A stretch of DNA of 64,000 nt from contig OZ026600.1 in the NCBI GenBank assembly GCA_964020085.1, positions 7,295,448 to 7,359,447 on the forward strand, given 5' to 3'. The stretch's first letter is position 1. Each line of letters opens with the position of its first letter. Below, piece by piece: positions 9,301-16,981 of this stretch. A program made the position numbers and the translations under genes. This DNA comes from Micromussa lordhowensis (Eukaryota > Cnidaria > Anthozoa > Scleractinia > Lobophylliidae). The notes under the pieces were generated by a model, which saw only the letters and a list, made by a program, of their open reading frames with translations, was not told where the DNA came from and did not search any database.

Positions 9301-9645
9301 GGTGTATTTATTTTTGTTGATAAAAGCAAAGTAGTAATTTCACGTAATCCTACAATAGATGAACCATCTTTAAGATCATTTAATATTCCAAATAATTCTT
9401 TAGGAAAGCAAGTCCTATTTTGGATTTGGGTAAAAGGCACAGTTATGAATATAATTTTTAGTGGAATTAGTGCTCCAATTAATGTGGGTAATGCTTTTGT
9501 AGATACTACTATAAGAAGAGTAAATGTAGAAGATAATCCTTTCACTAAGGTGAGAGGATTAATAACTAAAAATATTTATGATAATACCAGTCAAGCTTAT
9601 CAGTTAATAAAAGAATTTGAGAAGAGCGAAGGAACTATTATATAA
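6307..9645 (+). CDS. Large fibre-like protein with tail-fibre-type repeats (1112 aa)
   Basis: The protein opens with a short anchor-like segment (FSNGQLESTSATGRGEKG), followed by a collagen-like GDPGLPG stretch. It then carries about eight or nine irregular repeats of the type MTGxLxMxxxxIxxLxxPxxDxDAxxKxYV, for example near residues 85-115, 300-330, 360-385, 410-450, 508-535, 553-580, 618-655 and 865-895. This repeat is well known from phage tail fibres and from fibre proteins of cnidarian Mavericks; it forms trimeric beta/helical shafts. Non-repeat regions at about 118-285, 690-860 and 920-1110 are beta-rich and could be receptor-binding or spacer domains. No signal peptide is seen. TATTATATAT directly precedes the ATG. 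It probably attaches to the penton vertex. The long open frame (3.3 kb) is intact. Confidence 0.7.
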   Translation: MGFSNGQLESTSATGRGEKGDPGLPGIGFSLTDDGNFDIDSKRLTEVALPIDNNDAATKEYVDNNLPAIDLSPYLKRDGTTSMTGHLNMNNHKISDLEDATDDNDAVPLKQLKEMTTDHRTNYHLQPSFTFYKDFGDKAECTKGSIPIPGHTDHFELLEAPREGAQSGYAYSTVRLVNNLEIDSNYSIVFEIFGYDGTNIVTDGDSDRLLFTNVTGNANIIDFSHDWFSNYAKAYIIFNSSKRDVNIRLQFRYYGSSNSNFKFLFFSRCVKGIQRTSFDHRLFNVKSTDFSGTILNFEPINMNNEKIINIGNPTDSKDATSKEYVDDEDAKQDIAINDLSSRKADRSEVLLLNGSQNMTGNLSMNGNRIFSLPIPTGPQQPVTKTYLESQIASIPQSDLSLYLKVDGSRAMTGNLKMNDNKITDLETQDDVPIIDYPNYVKDSKMAVNKLYVNENFLKLKGDDYDLKGKRIRNTEPYGVNTFDTNDLVSKAFVLAEISKLPTDVLKLDGSRAMTGTLQMGDNAITGIRSSSADDAALTVGGAKSTYLPLTGDRGMQGNLDMGGNSIRNIKPFVEDDSSQAAQNAQSNDVINFGYFHGQRGQLKRQINDVAAAALNRKNPYPMEGDLDMANHSIIRLKDPNSSDSFHASNVNYVNRTISDNNAVINSLIEDKVSEAEALNIKANRQENEFSFVMDDDLFKEDDDDITKAGKKDRDFYQIKRETYRFKIKYDDSIHYYSTRLTIDLKSLDLGEYTLAFEMYYGNKVDKDEVVVNAVSETLNVSRNNTNTFSDHSRTIINFHKYGNIGIIDLDIDLTLKYRSGETYDFFTNIFVVVYGVSGHQNDVDPRIWDRFYTIRNKVINYEAPIDMGNRQIKGLSDGNENGDAVNVKQLNETEDNVVKYVDGEIAKVNSEIAKENPTINENKNVIELIVKYILSNDSKISLIKDLYFSDSNEGRTPNTYAFVTTGDNTGDFTFYYVFQHSAITNNVMAVHFDIKNTRGVFIFVDKSKVVISRNPTIDEPSLRSFNIPNNSLGKQVLFWIWVKGTVMNIIFSGISAPINVGNAFVDTTIRRVNVEDNPFTKVRGLITKNIYDNTSQAYQLIKEFEKSEGTII

Positions 9646-9656
9646 TATAAATATAT

Positions 9657-10406
9657 ATGAGATTTACAAATGGGCAACATGAAAAACCATCAACGACAGG
9701 AAAAGTAGAAAAGGTTAAAAAAGGAATAGGCTTAAAATTAACTCCAGACAACCATTTCCATTTACAAAACAAGAGATTAACTAACATTTCCGCTCCAATA
9801 AATGATCACGACGCAACCACTAAACGTTTCGTATCTGATTTATTAAAGACAAAAGCAGCAACTACATACGTTAACAATGAACTAGCTAAAAAGACTAACT
9901 CATCAGCTTTAAAGGATTACGCTTTAATTACTGATTTAGGAACTTTAGCAATCGAATTCAATGATGCATTAAAAAGCAAAGTCGATTACAATGATTTAGA
10001 GACTAAGACGCAAAGTACAAATACCTCTGTCCACCCGTTCATCACAGTCTATGCAGAAGAGAATGGACCACTGATTAAAAGTACACTCCAATGGAGTTTC
10101 GGTAATGGATGTGAGCGAAATAAGCAATATGGTTGGCCTAGTCCTGTAGACGGTAAAATAGTTCGTGGCAGCATTTGTGTTTGCGCGGGCAATAGGCAAG
10201 CATCTGAAGTGATCGTCGGCTTAGTACACAATGGTGCTGATAAAGATTTAAAAATTATCAAACCTGCGGATGAGTGGTCAAAGATGACTATTTTCAGCGA
10301 TCCGATTACGATACGAGCCGGTGACACGATCAATTTTCGAAGCAAAACATCGAATTCATCTGTAACACACGCGATGGTAAACTTATTGATCGAAATTGAT
10401 GTCTAG
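9657..10406 (+). CDS. Short fibre-like protein with the same N-terminal anchor (249 aa)
   Basis: The first 60 residues parallel those of the 1112-aa fibre: FTNGQHEKPSTTGKVEKV matches its opening segment, and the KRLTNISAPINDHDATTKRFV block is a single tail-fibre-type repeat. A coiled-coil-like linker (about 62-120) follows, and then a distinct C-terminal domain of about 125 residues with beta-strand character and two Cys, ending in a hydrophobic strand (MVNLLIEIDV). The layout 'anchor - short shaft - globular head' resembles a fibre with knob. The gene lies 11 bp after the long fibre gene with its own ATAAATATAT before the ATG. Its G+C appears a little higher toward the 3' end than in the long fibre, which may reflect a separate history of the head domain. 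Confidence 0.6.
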   Translation: MRFTNGQHEKPSTTGKVEKVKKGIGLKLTPDNHFHLQNKRLTNISAPINDHDATTKRFVSDLLKTKAATTYVNNELAKKTNSSALKDYALITDLGTLAIEFNDALKSKVDYNDLETKTQSTNTSVHPFITVYAEENGPLIKSTLQWSFGNGCERNKQYGWPSPVDGKIVRGSICVCAGNRQASEVIVGLVHNGADKDLKIIKPADEWSKMTIFSDPITIRAGDTINFRSKTSNSSVTHAMVNLLIEIDV

Positions 10407-10578
10407 TATGAAAATATATGAAGCGTGTCTGATGCAAATGAGTTTCAGACACGTCATTATATCAGACACGCACGTGTAAATTCACGTTTTCTTTAGACTA
10501 GCCTCAGGGTCAATTTTTTTTTAACCAATGGAAAACGAGATAAAAGCATTTGCATACTAGACTTTTCACAAAAAGCTA

Positions 10579-10649
10579 CAAAATTTTGAAAAATTCACAC
10601 ATTTGTTCAAAATTTTGAAAAATTCACACATTTGTTCAAAATTTTGAAA
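10579..10649 (+). repeat. 29-bp tandem repeat, about 2.4 copies
   Basis: The unit begins CAAAATTTTGAAAAATTCAC and repeats with period 29 at 10579, 10608 and 10637. Each unit contains the near-palindrome CAAAATTTTG. It lies between the fibre genes and the eIF1-like gene, in a spacer that also has repeated CAGACACG words at about 10447-10470. It could be a regulatory or replication site; nothing in the sequence proves either. Confidence 0.75.
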
Positions 10650-10761
10650 GATCGCTGGATTGATTCAAGATGCTGTTAACACGCGTTTCATCCAGCTACC
10701 GACAGCCACCGAGCATTTTTTGTCACGCATTTTAGAAAAATTTATCTTATCCAAAGAATAG

Positions 10762-11022
10762 ATGGATATTAAAAGTTTATCTTCTTTGATAGATGAAAGT
10801 AGAAAGTTTATTAAAATTTCTCTCGAAAAGAGGGGAAAAAAATCAATCACCTCATTTGAAAAGATTGAAGGTTTTAATTTAAAAGATTGGAAGAAAAAGT
10901 TAGCGTGTAACGGTTTTATTAGAGACCAAACTGTAAACCTTCAAGGTGATCAAACTGAAAAAATATATGATGAATTAATCCAAATGGGCTATGATAGTGA
11001 TCAAATTGTTTTTAATTTATAA
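10762..11022 (+). CDS. eIF1/SUI1-like protein encoded by the viral element (86 aa)
   Basis: The C-terminal two thirds resemble the SUI1 fold of translation initiation factor eIF1. The blocks WKKKLACNG (about 43-51) and VNLQGDQ (about 58-64), followed by an amphipathic helix and GYDSDQIV, line up in order and spacing with the KKKFACNG ... IQLQGDQ ... IGL segments that typify eIF1. The N-terminal 25 residues replace the eIF1 tail. eIF1 binds the 40S subunit near the P site and governs start-codon selection. The start is fixed by a stop codon directly before the ATG. Unlike the virion genes, no TATAT tract touches the ATG, so it may be expressed with a different class. A role in translation is inference from homology. 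Confidence 0.7.
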   Translation: MDIKSLSSLIDESRKFIKISLEKRGKKSITSFEKIEGFNLKDWKKKLACNGFIRDQTVNLQGDQTEKIYDELIQMGYDSDQIVFNL

Positions 11023-11040
11023 ATATAATAAAATAATATA

Positions 11041-11520
11041 ATGGTGGCTAAAAAGAATATTTTCGATTGGAATCATATTTCAGACAAATTATCGACTGAT
11101 GAAGTAGACGAACTAAAGTCTTATTATCTAAGCTATCATAGGAAATGTTGGGCTTTTAAAAAGGCTTACAAAAGATTCAAATTGTTCAAATTCATTGGTA
11201 ATTCACTCTCTGTACTGACCGCTTCAGGTGGTATTGCTAGCGCTATCGCTACTGGTGGTATCAGTCTAATAGCGATTAGTACAGTGGCATTATTAGTTAA
11301 AGGCTACATGGAACACAAAGGTTTAGACTTAAAAATTCAAAATTGTACCTATGCCTATCAAAGTTACCAGCATTTGTTAATAATGATTCGAGAAGCGATG
11401 CGCTCAGGTGATCTTAACCGAGAAAGTTTAATTAATCAAATGACAAGCGTTGACAATTTTGTGATTGATAATAGCCCAATTATTGATAAATATTTAAAGA
11501 TGTATGACACTGTCCACTGA
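11041..11520 (+). CDS. Small membrane-associated protein of the Polinton (159 aa)
   Basis: The protein has a charged N-terminal third, then a Gly/Ala/Ile/Ser-rich hydrophobic region at about residues 55-90 containing two probable membrane-spanning or membrane-inserted segments separated by TGG, and a polar helical C-terminal half. I recognise the type as a recurrent accessory protein near the end of cnidarian Mavericks, but no function is known to me. It starts 18 bp after the eIF1-like gene and has AAATAATATA directly before its ATG, as in the virion genes. It is the last gene before the element terminus. No signal peptide. Possible roles such as membrane remodelling would be guesswork. Confidence 0.6.
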   Translation: MVAKKNIFDWNHISDKLSTDEVDELKSYYLSYHRKCWAFKKAYKRFKLFKFIGNSLSVLTASGGIASAIATGGISLIAISTVALLVKGYMEHKGLDLKIQNCTYAYQSYQHLLIMIREAMRSGDLNRESLINQMTSVDNFVIDNSPIIDKYLKMYDTVH

Positions 11521-11871
11521 CTTCAGACACACGCTAGTATGCGTGAGTACGTGTTTTGAATATTAATGATAGGTGACATGCAAATATCGACCAATTAAAA
11601 TTTGTCTGATGCATCAGACTACGCTAATTACGCATCGTGAGAACAATCTAAATTTTACTATATCCTACACTATCCTACGCATTTTAGGCATTTTTGTGCG
11701 TAAAATAGTATGTCTAATTTTTACGATATCTACGCTACTTACACTACCTACGCATAACTACGCTGTTTTAGTGTATTATATCATATATTTTAGACTCAGA
11801 TTTTTACACTAACTACGCTGAGATGCGTAAAATTCAGAAATTGCGGTAGCTGCCCCAATTACTACACTACT
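11521..11871. repeat. Polinton right terminal region with repeated CTACGC words
   Basis: No gene is visible. The stretch has many copies of CTACGC/TACGCA and its reverse GCGTA (for example at about 11619, 11667, 11696, 11732, 11750, 11758, 11813 and 11824) and a palindrome GTCTGATGCATCAGAC near 11603. Such repeats fit a terminal inverted repeat that binds replication or integration proteins. The inner limit of the terminal repeat cannot be set without the left end of the element. Confidence 0.6.
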
Positions 11872-11921
11872 AGTAGCAAAAGTAAACAGCTAAAACTTGG
11901 CGTTTTTCTTACTTTGCACAG

Positions 11922-13151
11922 GTTCTCCCACTAGCCTCGGACGATCCGGACACCAACAGGGCCGAGGTGTGTTATGGGTGTACGGCGACTCTCTGAACCG
12001 CTATTTCTACGAGTCTATTCTTAAAAGACCTTTATGCTGGCAAGTGTTCCGGGCCTGTTACCACACAATGTTATGGGTGTATGTATTAAAACAGACTGCT
12101 AAAGACGAAATGAACTTGATGTTCGGAAGGAAACCCATAAACATTCCCAGAATCCTTTACGAACTGCAGAGTGTTGTTACGCGCTCGGATATGGATCACG
12201 ACAGTGCGCTGATCCTGAACGCGGGCGTGCATTTGTTAAAGAGCGCTAGCTTCTACAATTATCAGAAGGTGATCAATGGATTTATTAGTGTACTTAAACG
12301 CTATTATCGGGGAACAGTTATCTGGAAGAGTACCACTGCCATCCACGATCAAAGAGAACTGTACAGCGGTTGTTTCCGGCGTTTTCACACTGAACAGGTG
12401 AGGTCTCCCTCAGAATATCAACAACAAGGTTTTTTTTGCTTATACATGTACTGATTGGCAAGTGGGATTTGCTGCCGTTTGTTCACGCTCTATGCAACTG
12501 CTCTATGCTGCACATAACGCCCCCTCCCCACCCTCGGCGAAAAAGAAAACAAAAAAAAAAAAAGAAAACCGTAATAGGTGCAGTGGAGTAATTGACACAG
12601 GAACACCATTTTATCTTTCCTGTCCCGCCCCCAAGCCAGGGAAAAGGCCCTTAGTTTAATCCTAATCGGCTTTCGAACAACCCGGGCCTGCAAGAGTATA
12701 AACGGTCATAGTTGAAGTGTTAGAAGAAACATTACCTTGTAGCCAATGTAGCTAGGAGCCGGTGGAGTATATATAACGCAGAAATACTCCTATACGCTTC
12801 CTGGTATAAAACTCTGGTACCGATCGACGAGATAATCTCCCTTCTCTGATCTCGTAGCTTGGAAGAGCTAGAATTAAACGTCACTGTCTGTGGGGTTTGG
12901 AAGTGTTGCAAAGTCTTGTCTTTCGCTCATGTACTTCACAGTAATTTTTCTCCCATATTTTGTTCTATTTGTAGCGTGTACAGCTTTTCAACGCTTATGC
13001 CAACTGGGCGATGTGCAAGGCTGGTTACACAGTGCTGGATGTGTACCCAGTTTCTAGCTCCTACCCTGGAGGGACCTTGGATGGTGTACACTTCACAGAT
13101 TCAGTATTTTATCCCGCGGCGGACTCAGTAGAGAGGTTCTTTCAAACGTAA
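11922..13151 (+). CDS. PC-esterase/GDSL-like (SGNH fold) protein, last two exons
   Basis: Exon 11922-12397 begins after TTTGCACAG and ends before GTGAGG; exon 12975-13151 begins after TTTGTAG and ends with TAA. The junction is in phase 0 and the frame is continuous. The first exon carries VLWVYGDSLNRYFYESI, a GDS nucleophile motif, and the last carries LDGVHF, giving the D-x-x-H pair of PC-esterase/GDSL-type enzymes related to the NXPE, PMR5 and CAS1 group. These act on glycans or cell-surface substrates; the actual substrate is not deducible. Earlier exons are not visible: the intron upstream contains the right end of the Polinton, so the 5' part of the gene must lie left of the window or be lost. 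An AATAAA follows at 13305. Confidence 0.7.
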
Positions 13152-13304
13152 AAAAGAGATTATTTTGGAAACCATGTCAAGTCCGAACACCTGCATTTCA
13201 AAGATTGCGTTACGTGAAGACAAACTGATTGCGTGAACGCATGCATTTCAAATATTGCGTTACGCGACAAACTGATTGCGTGACGTACTTCCACGTAACC
13301 ATGC

Positions 13305-13310
13305 AATAAA
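13305..13310 (+). promoter_or_regulatory. Polyadenylation signal of the esterase-like gene
   Basis: AATAAA lies 154 bp downstream of the stop codon, with a second AATAAA a few bases later (13313-13318). This fits the 3' end of the esterase-like gene. Confidence 0.5.
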
Positions 13311-13979
13311 ATGAATAAATTATTTTTTCTGTTGATAAATACAAAGCATTCCCTTTTTATTTCCTTAATTAAAGAATGAGGATGACACGAATTAGGTTGT
13401 TATTTTCCTGTGATGCTAGCACGTACTAGCACAACTTTTGTCAGTCGATTTAAAAAAGGGAAGATTCGAAAGTATAATGAAGTTGAGACAAAAATAGAGT
13501 TTGTCAACAAATAAAAGAGAAAACATCCAATTCAGTTTTATTTCTTTATGAAATTGAATGTTATTTCTTCTATATTTCAAACATGTCTCAAGCTACAAAG
13601 AGTGATAAATGTATCTACGCCTACCGCTGTATAAATTAGTAATGGTAATAGGACTGAGTGGAATCCAATTCTACGGTGGCCCATTAGGGACAGCGCTACA
13701 AACCTAAAAAAACACAAATTACAAAAATATACTACTGCAAACTAAATCAAATACACTACGAATAAAATTAAAACAGCACGGCCAGTGAAAAATCGAATGT
13801 ACTCCTACACACAGAAAAAACAAGTTAACCGCACACTCCCAATCAAAGCAAAACGCACACCCCAAATCAAGAGAAAAAACAAGCTAACGCACGCCGCAAA
13901 TGAAAGGGAAATAATCTATGCGTGCGCATTTGCGTGTGAAGGCCTGAGACCGAGTAGTAAGAAAACAAAATAAAACAAA

Positions 13980-14287
13980 ATGGCGTCCATGGAAGAACGA
14001 GGCCGAATCAACTTTAAACGACTACTTACCTCGTGGGTCTGAACGAGATGTAATTGAATATTACTTTTACAGAGGTCTTACGTATAGGCATATTACTCTG
14101 ATGTTAGAAAAGCAGCATAATATTATCATGAATCAGCGAACTCTCAAGCGAAGACTGAAAGTTTATGGACTTAAGAGACGTGAAACTTTCGATGATGAGC
14201 ACAAGCAACGCCTCAGGGATCTTATTTTACAAGAAATATGCACTGGTCCTGATAACCTCAATGGCTAGAGGACTATGTGGCATGTCT
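13980..14287 (+). pseudogene. Integrase-like transposase N-terminal fragment, left arm
   Basis: From ATGGCGTCC the frame starts as in the right arm but a 17-bp deletion after GAAGAA shifts it. After the shift the other frame encodes an acidic lead, then a helix-turn-helix-like segment (YYFYRGLTYRHITLMLEK) and RTLKRRLKVYGLKRRE. A TAG at about 14266 ends it, where the right arm has a sense codon. The fold is that of a DNA-binding N-terminus of rve-type transposases. Non-functional. Confidence 0.7.
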
Positions 14288-16064
14288 TACGCCTTGTCCT
14301 TGCAAGTGGACAACTCTCTGCACCCTTCACTGAAATATACAATGAGTCAATATTATCAGGGGAGTTTCCTGAAATCTTTAAAATATCAAAAGTAACTCCA
14401 ATATTTAAAAGTGGTAGTATATCTGAGTTAGGAAATTATAGCAGTTATTTCTTCCTTTAGTAAAGTACTGGAAAGATTAGTGTATGATCAACTTGTGTCC
14501 TATCTGGAAAAATAATGTCTACTTTATAACTAGTTCCAGTTTGGCTTTAGAAAGAGATATTCTGCTGAATATGCAATTCTAGAAACTGTGGAGAAACTAA
14601 AGTCAGCAGTTGATGATCAAAAAGTAACATGTGGTATCTTTTTGGACTTTTCCGAGGTCTTCTATACAATTAACTACCATATTCTCTTAGAAAAATTGTA
14701 TAAATATGGAATCCCAGGCCTCTCCCATGCATGGTTTTCAGGCTACATAGCTAATCTTACACAATATGTTAAGATTGGTAATGTAGAATCTAGCCTGAAA
14801 ACCATTACAGATGGTGTACCTCAAGGCTCCACATTAGGTCCACTACTGTTTTTATTGTATATTAATGATTTGCCCAGGTCTTGTAAGAAATTAACTTTTA
14901 GAATTTTTGCAGATGATACAAATATGTTTTATTCTACAAGAGACCCAGAGCAGTTACAATCAATCATTAATGAAGAGCTTGGAAAGGTCTTAAATTTTTG
15001 TGCAGCAAATATGCTGTCCCATTAACTTTAAAAAGACCAATTACATGATAATTACTTCACCTAAGAAGAAAACAAATATTGTAATAACAGAGGGGTAATA
15101 TAGAGCAAAAGTCCCAGATCAAATACTTAGGGGTCTTTATTGATGAACATCTAAAATGGGATGCTCAGCTCCAGCACATTAAAACAAAATAACAAAAAAC
15201 ACTGGAATTTTATTTAAACTTAGATATTATGTGCCTATGAGTACACTCAAACAACTGTACTATACTCTTATATATCCCTATCTGATGTATGGACTAATGA
15301 GCTGGGGCACCGCATACCAAACTAAATTAAATAAAATTAAAATAAGTCAAAATAACTGTATTCGCTGCATGTTCTTTGCAAACAAGAGAGAAAGTCCCAC
15401 ACCATACTTTACACTTTTAGAAATCTTAAAGTTAGATAATGTTTTGAAATTAAAAATTGGCACTCTTGTGCATAAATTACAACATAGAAAAAAGGATACA
15501 CCTCCTGCCCTCTATGATTTAGCTCAACCAGCATCGGCTGTCCATCAATATAATACTAGATATGCCTCTAATCAAAACCTACACAGACCATTTTCTAGAA
15601 CTAATTATGGCCTGGCAAGGTTTAGCGTAGTGGCATCACAGATCTGGAAAACAATACCTATGAAAATTAAGTGTCTTGAATTCAACAGTTTTAAAAAAGA
15701 ATATAAACTCTTCCTAGGGGCATGTTGAATAACTTTAATCTATTATTTAGCCCTATTTATTTAATTATTTAATTTAGATAGTTATTGTTACTCATACGTA
15801 CTCTTCCTTTTCAATGTAATTAATCTAACCAGAGCTTTATATAATTAGTTTTATTAGCTCTGTATAACCTCCACCCACTTATAATTGATCTGTGGTAGCA
15901 GCCAACTCGAAAGCTCTGCTCCTTTGGCTGCTACACACTTTCTCCTTTGTTATGGTTAGCTCAATGTATAGTCAGCTCTGTTTTTTTTTTACTTCTATTT
16001 TATTCTCTATTGTTGTTATATTGTAACTGAATAAGTGTGAATAAATGAACTTGAACTTAAATTT
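14288..16064 (+). mobile_element. CR1/L2-like non-LTR retrotransposon, 5'-truncated, inserted in the left arm
   Basis: Translated pieces show a reverse transcriptase: a SKVTPIFKSG lead (about 14390), FLDFSEVFYTINYHIL (first catalytic Asp), GVPQGSTLGPLLFLLYIND, and FRIFADDTNMF with the catalytic DD. The 3' part (15231-15728) encodes the usual post-RT domain. Several stops and frameshifts break it (for example around 14460-14520, 15025 and 15100-15230). The 3' end has AATAAATGAACTTGAACTT. The borders are where similarity between the two transposon arms is lost and regained. No apurinic endonuclease domain remains. Confidence 0.75.
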
Positions 16065-16084
16065 GACACCGGATTAATGTTCCT

Positions 16085-16292
16085 CGGCAATTAGTAGAGT
16101 CACTATTAAGGGAGGTTGATCCTAGAAAAGTGGAACAAAGAAAGAGCCGTTGCCTTCAGCGCAGAACGTATGTGTCACCTGGACCCAACTTTTGCTGGCA
16201 CATGGACGGGTACGATAAACTAAAGCCTTATGGCTGTTCTGATCACGGCTGTGTAGACGGCTTTAGTCGACGAATTCTTTGGCTTGAGGCAA
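16085..16292 (+). pseudogene. Integrase-like catalytic core fragment (loop of the fold-back element)
   Basis: Plus-strand translation gives SLLREVDPRKVEQRKSRC, then a NFCWHMDGYDKLKPYGCSDHG block and DGFSRRILWL. The H-x-D and DGFSR strands are those of rve/DDE integrases, including the first catalytic Asp. The frame is continuous with the arm fragments in the plus direction and ends when the sequence folds back. The second Asp and the Glu are absent. Confidence 0.65.
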
Positions 16293-16653
16293 AGGAACAT
16301 TAATCCGGTGTCTTAGGTGTGAGACATGCCACATAGTCCTGTAGCCATTGAGGCTATCAGGACTAGTGCATATTTCTTGCAAAATAAGATCCCTGAGGTG
16401 TTGCTTGTGCTCATCATCGAAAGTTTCACGTCTCTCTTAAGTCCACAATTAAATCTTTCAGTCTTCGCTTGAGAGTTCGCTGATTCATGATAATATTATG
16501 CTGCTTTTCCAACATCAGAGTAATATGCCTATACGTAAGACCTCTGTAAAAGTAATATTCAATTACATCTCGTTCAGACCCACGAGGTAAGTAGTCGTTT
16601 AAAGTTGATTCGGCCTCGTCTTCGCTTGAGCTGCTTTCTTCCATGGACGCCAT
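16293..16653 (-). pseudogene. Integrase-like transposase N-terminal fragment, right arm
   Basis: The minus-strand copy starts MASMEESSSSEDEAEST and continues through the same helix-turn-helix-like segment as the left arm. After RTLKRRLK the frame shifts and stops at 16426, but similarity to the left arm continues to about 16293 in another frame. The Ser/Glu-rich lead intact here is deleted in the left arm. Confidence 0.65.
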
Positions 16654-16981
16654 TTTGTTTTATTTTGTTTTCTTACTACTCGGTCTCAGGCCTTCACACG
16701 CAAATGCGCACGCATAGATTATTTCCCTTTCATTTGCGGCGTGCGTTAGCTTTTTGTTTGCAGTGAGTTTTTTCTCTTGATTTGGGGTGTGCGTTTTGCT
16801 TTGATTGGGAGTGTGCGGTTAACTTGTTTTTTCTGTGTGTAGGAGTACATTCGATTTTTCACTGGCCGTGCTGTTTTAATTTTATTCGTTGTGTATTTGA
16901 TTTAGTTTGCAGTAGTATATTTTTGTAATTTGTGTTTTTTTAGGTTTGTAGTGCTGTCCCTAATGGGCCACCGTACAATTC

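Larger units (their letters stand above)
1..11871. mobile_element. Integrated Polinton/Maverick (adintovirus-like) element, right part
   Basis: A contiguous block of closely packed intronless genes encodes a virion module: an adenain-like protease, a double-jelly-roll-type major capsid protein, a penton-like protein, an A32-like packaging ATPase and fibre-like proteins. This set is the established hallmark of Polintons/Mavericks and adintoviruses. The left end lies outside the window, so polymerase B and integrase, which the class normally carries, are not seen. The right end is placed at 11871 because the sequence there is ...ACTACACTACT, whose reverse complement begins AGTAGTGTAGT, as expected for Polinton termini, and a host exon begins only 50 bp further on. 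The 6-bp target duplication (candidate AGTAGC, 11872-11877) cannot be confirmed without the left end. Open frames throughout suggest a recent or still active copy. Confidence 0.85.
13672..16975. mobile_element. IS3EU-like DNA transposon, long inverted-repeat (fold-back) form
   Basis: The ends are TACGGTGGCCCATTAGGG and its reverse complement, flanked on both sides by the 6-bp direct repeat CAATTC (13666-13671 and 16976-16981). Arms of more than 600 bp are nearly identical in inverted orientation: 13672-14287 plus 16065-16084 on the left, 16293-16975 on the right. Both arms encode the same N-terminal part of an integrase-like transposase, and the loop between them (16085-16292) encodes part of the catalytic core. 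A 6-bp duplication and TAC termini fit what I know of the IS3EU superfamily; the superfamily name is inference. The left arm is interrupted by a retrotransposon fragment. The element cannot make an intact transposase. Confidence 0.75.

Noticed and set aside
6307..9645. Phage or bacterial contamination because of the tail-fibre repeats
   Set aside because: The neighbours are Polinton-type capsid, penton and ATPase genes with A/T promoter tracts, no ribosome binding sites, and host exons follow without a break. Such repeats are also known in cnidarian Mavericks.
1..11871. Polymerase B and integrase genes of the Polinton within the window
   Set aside because: All larger frames in 1-11871 were inspected and none has polymerase or integrase motifs; they are presumed to lie left of the window.
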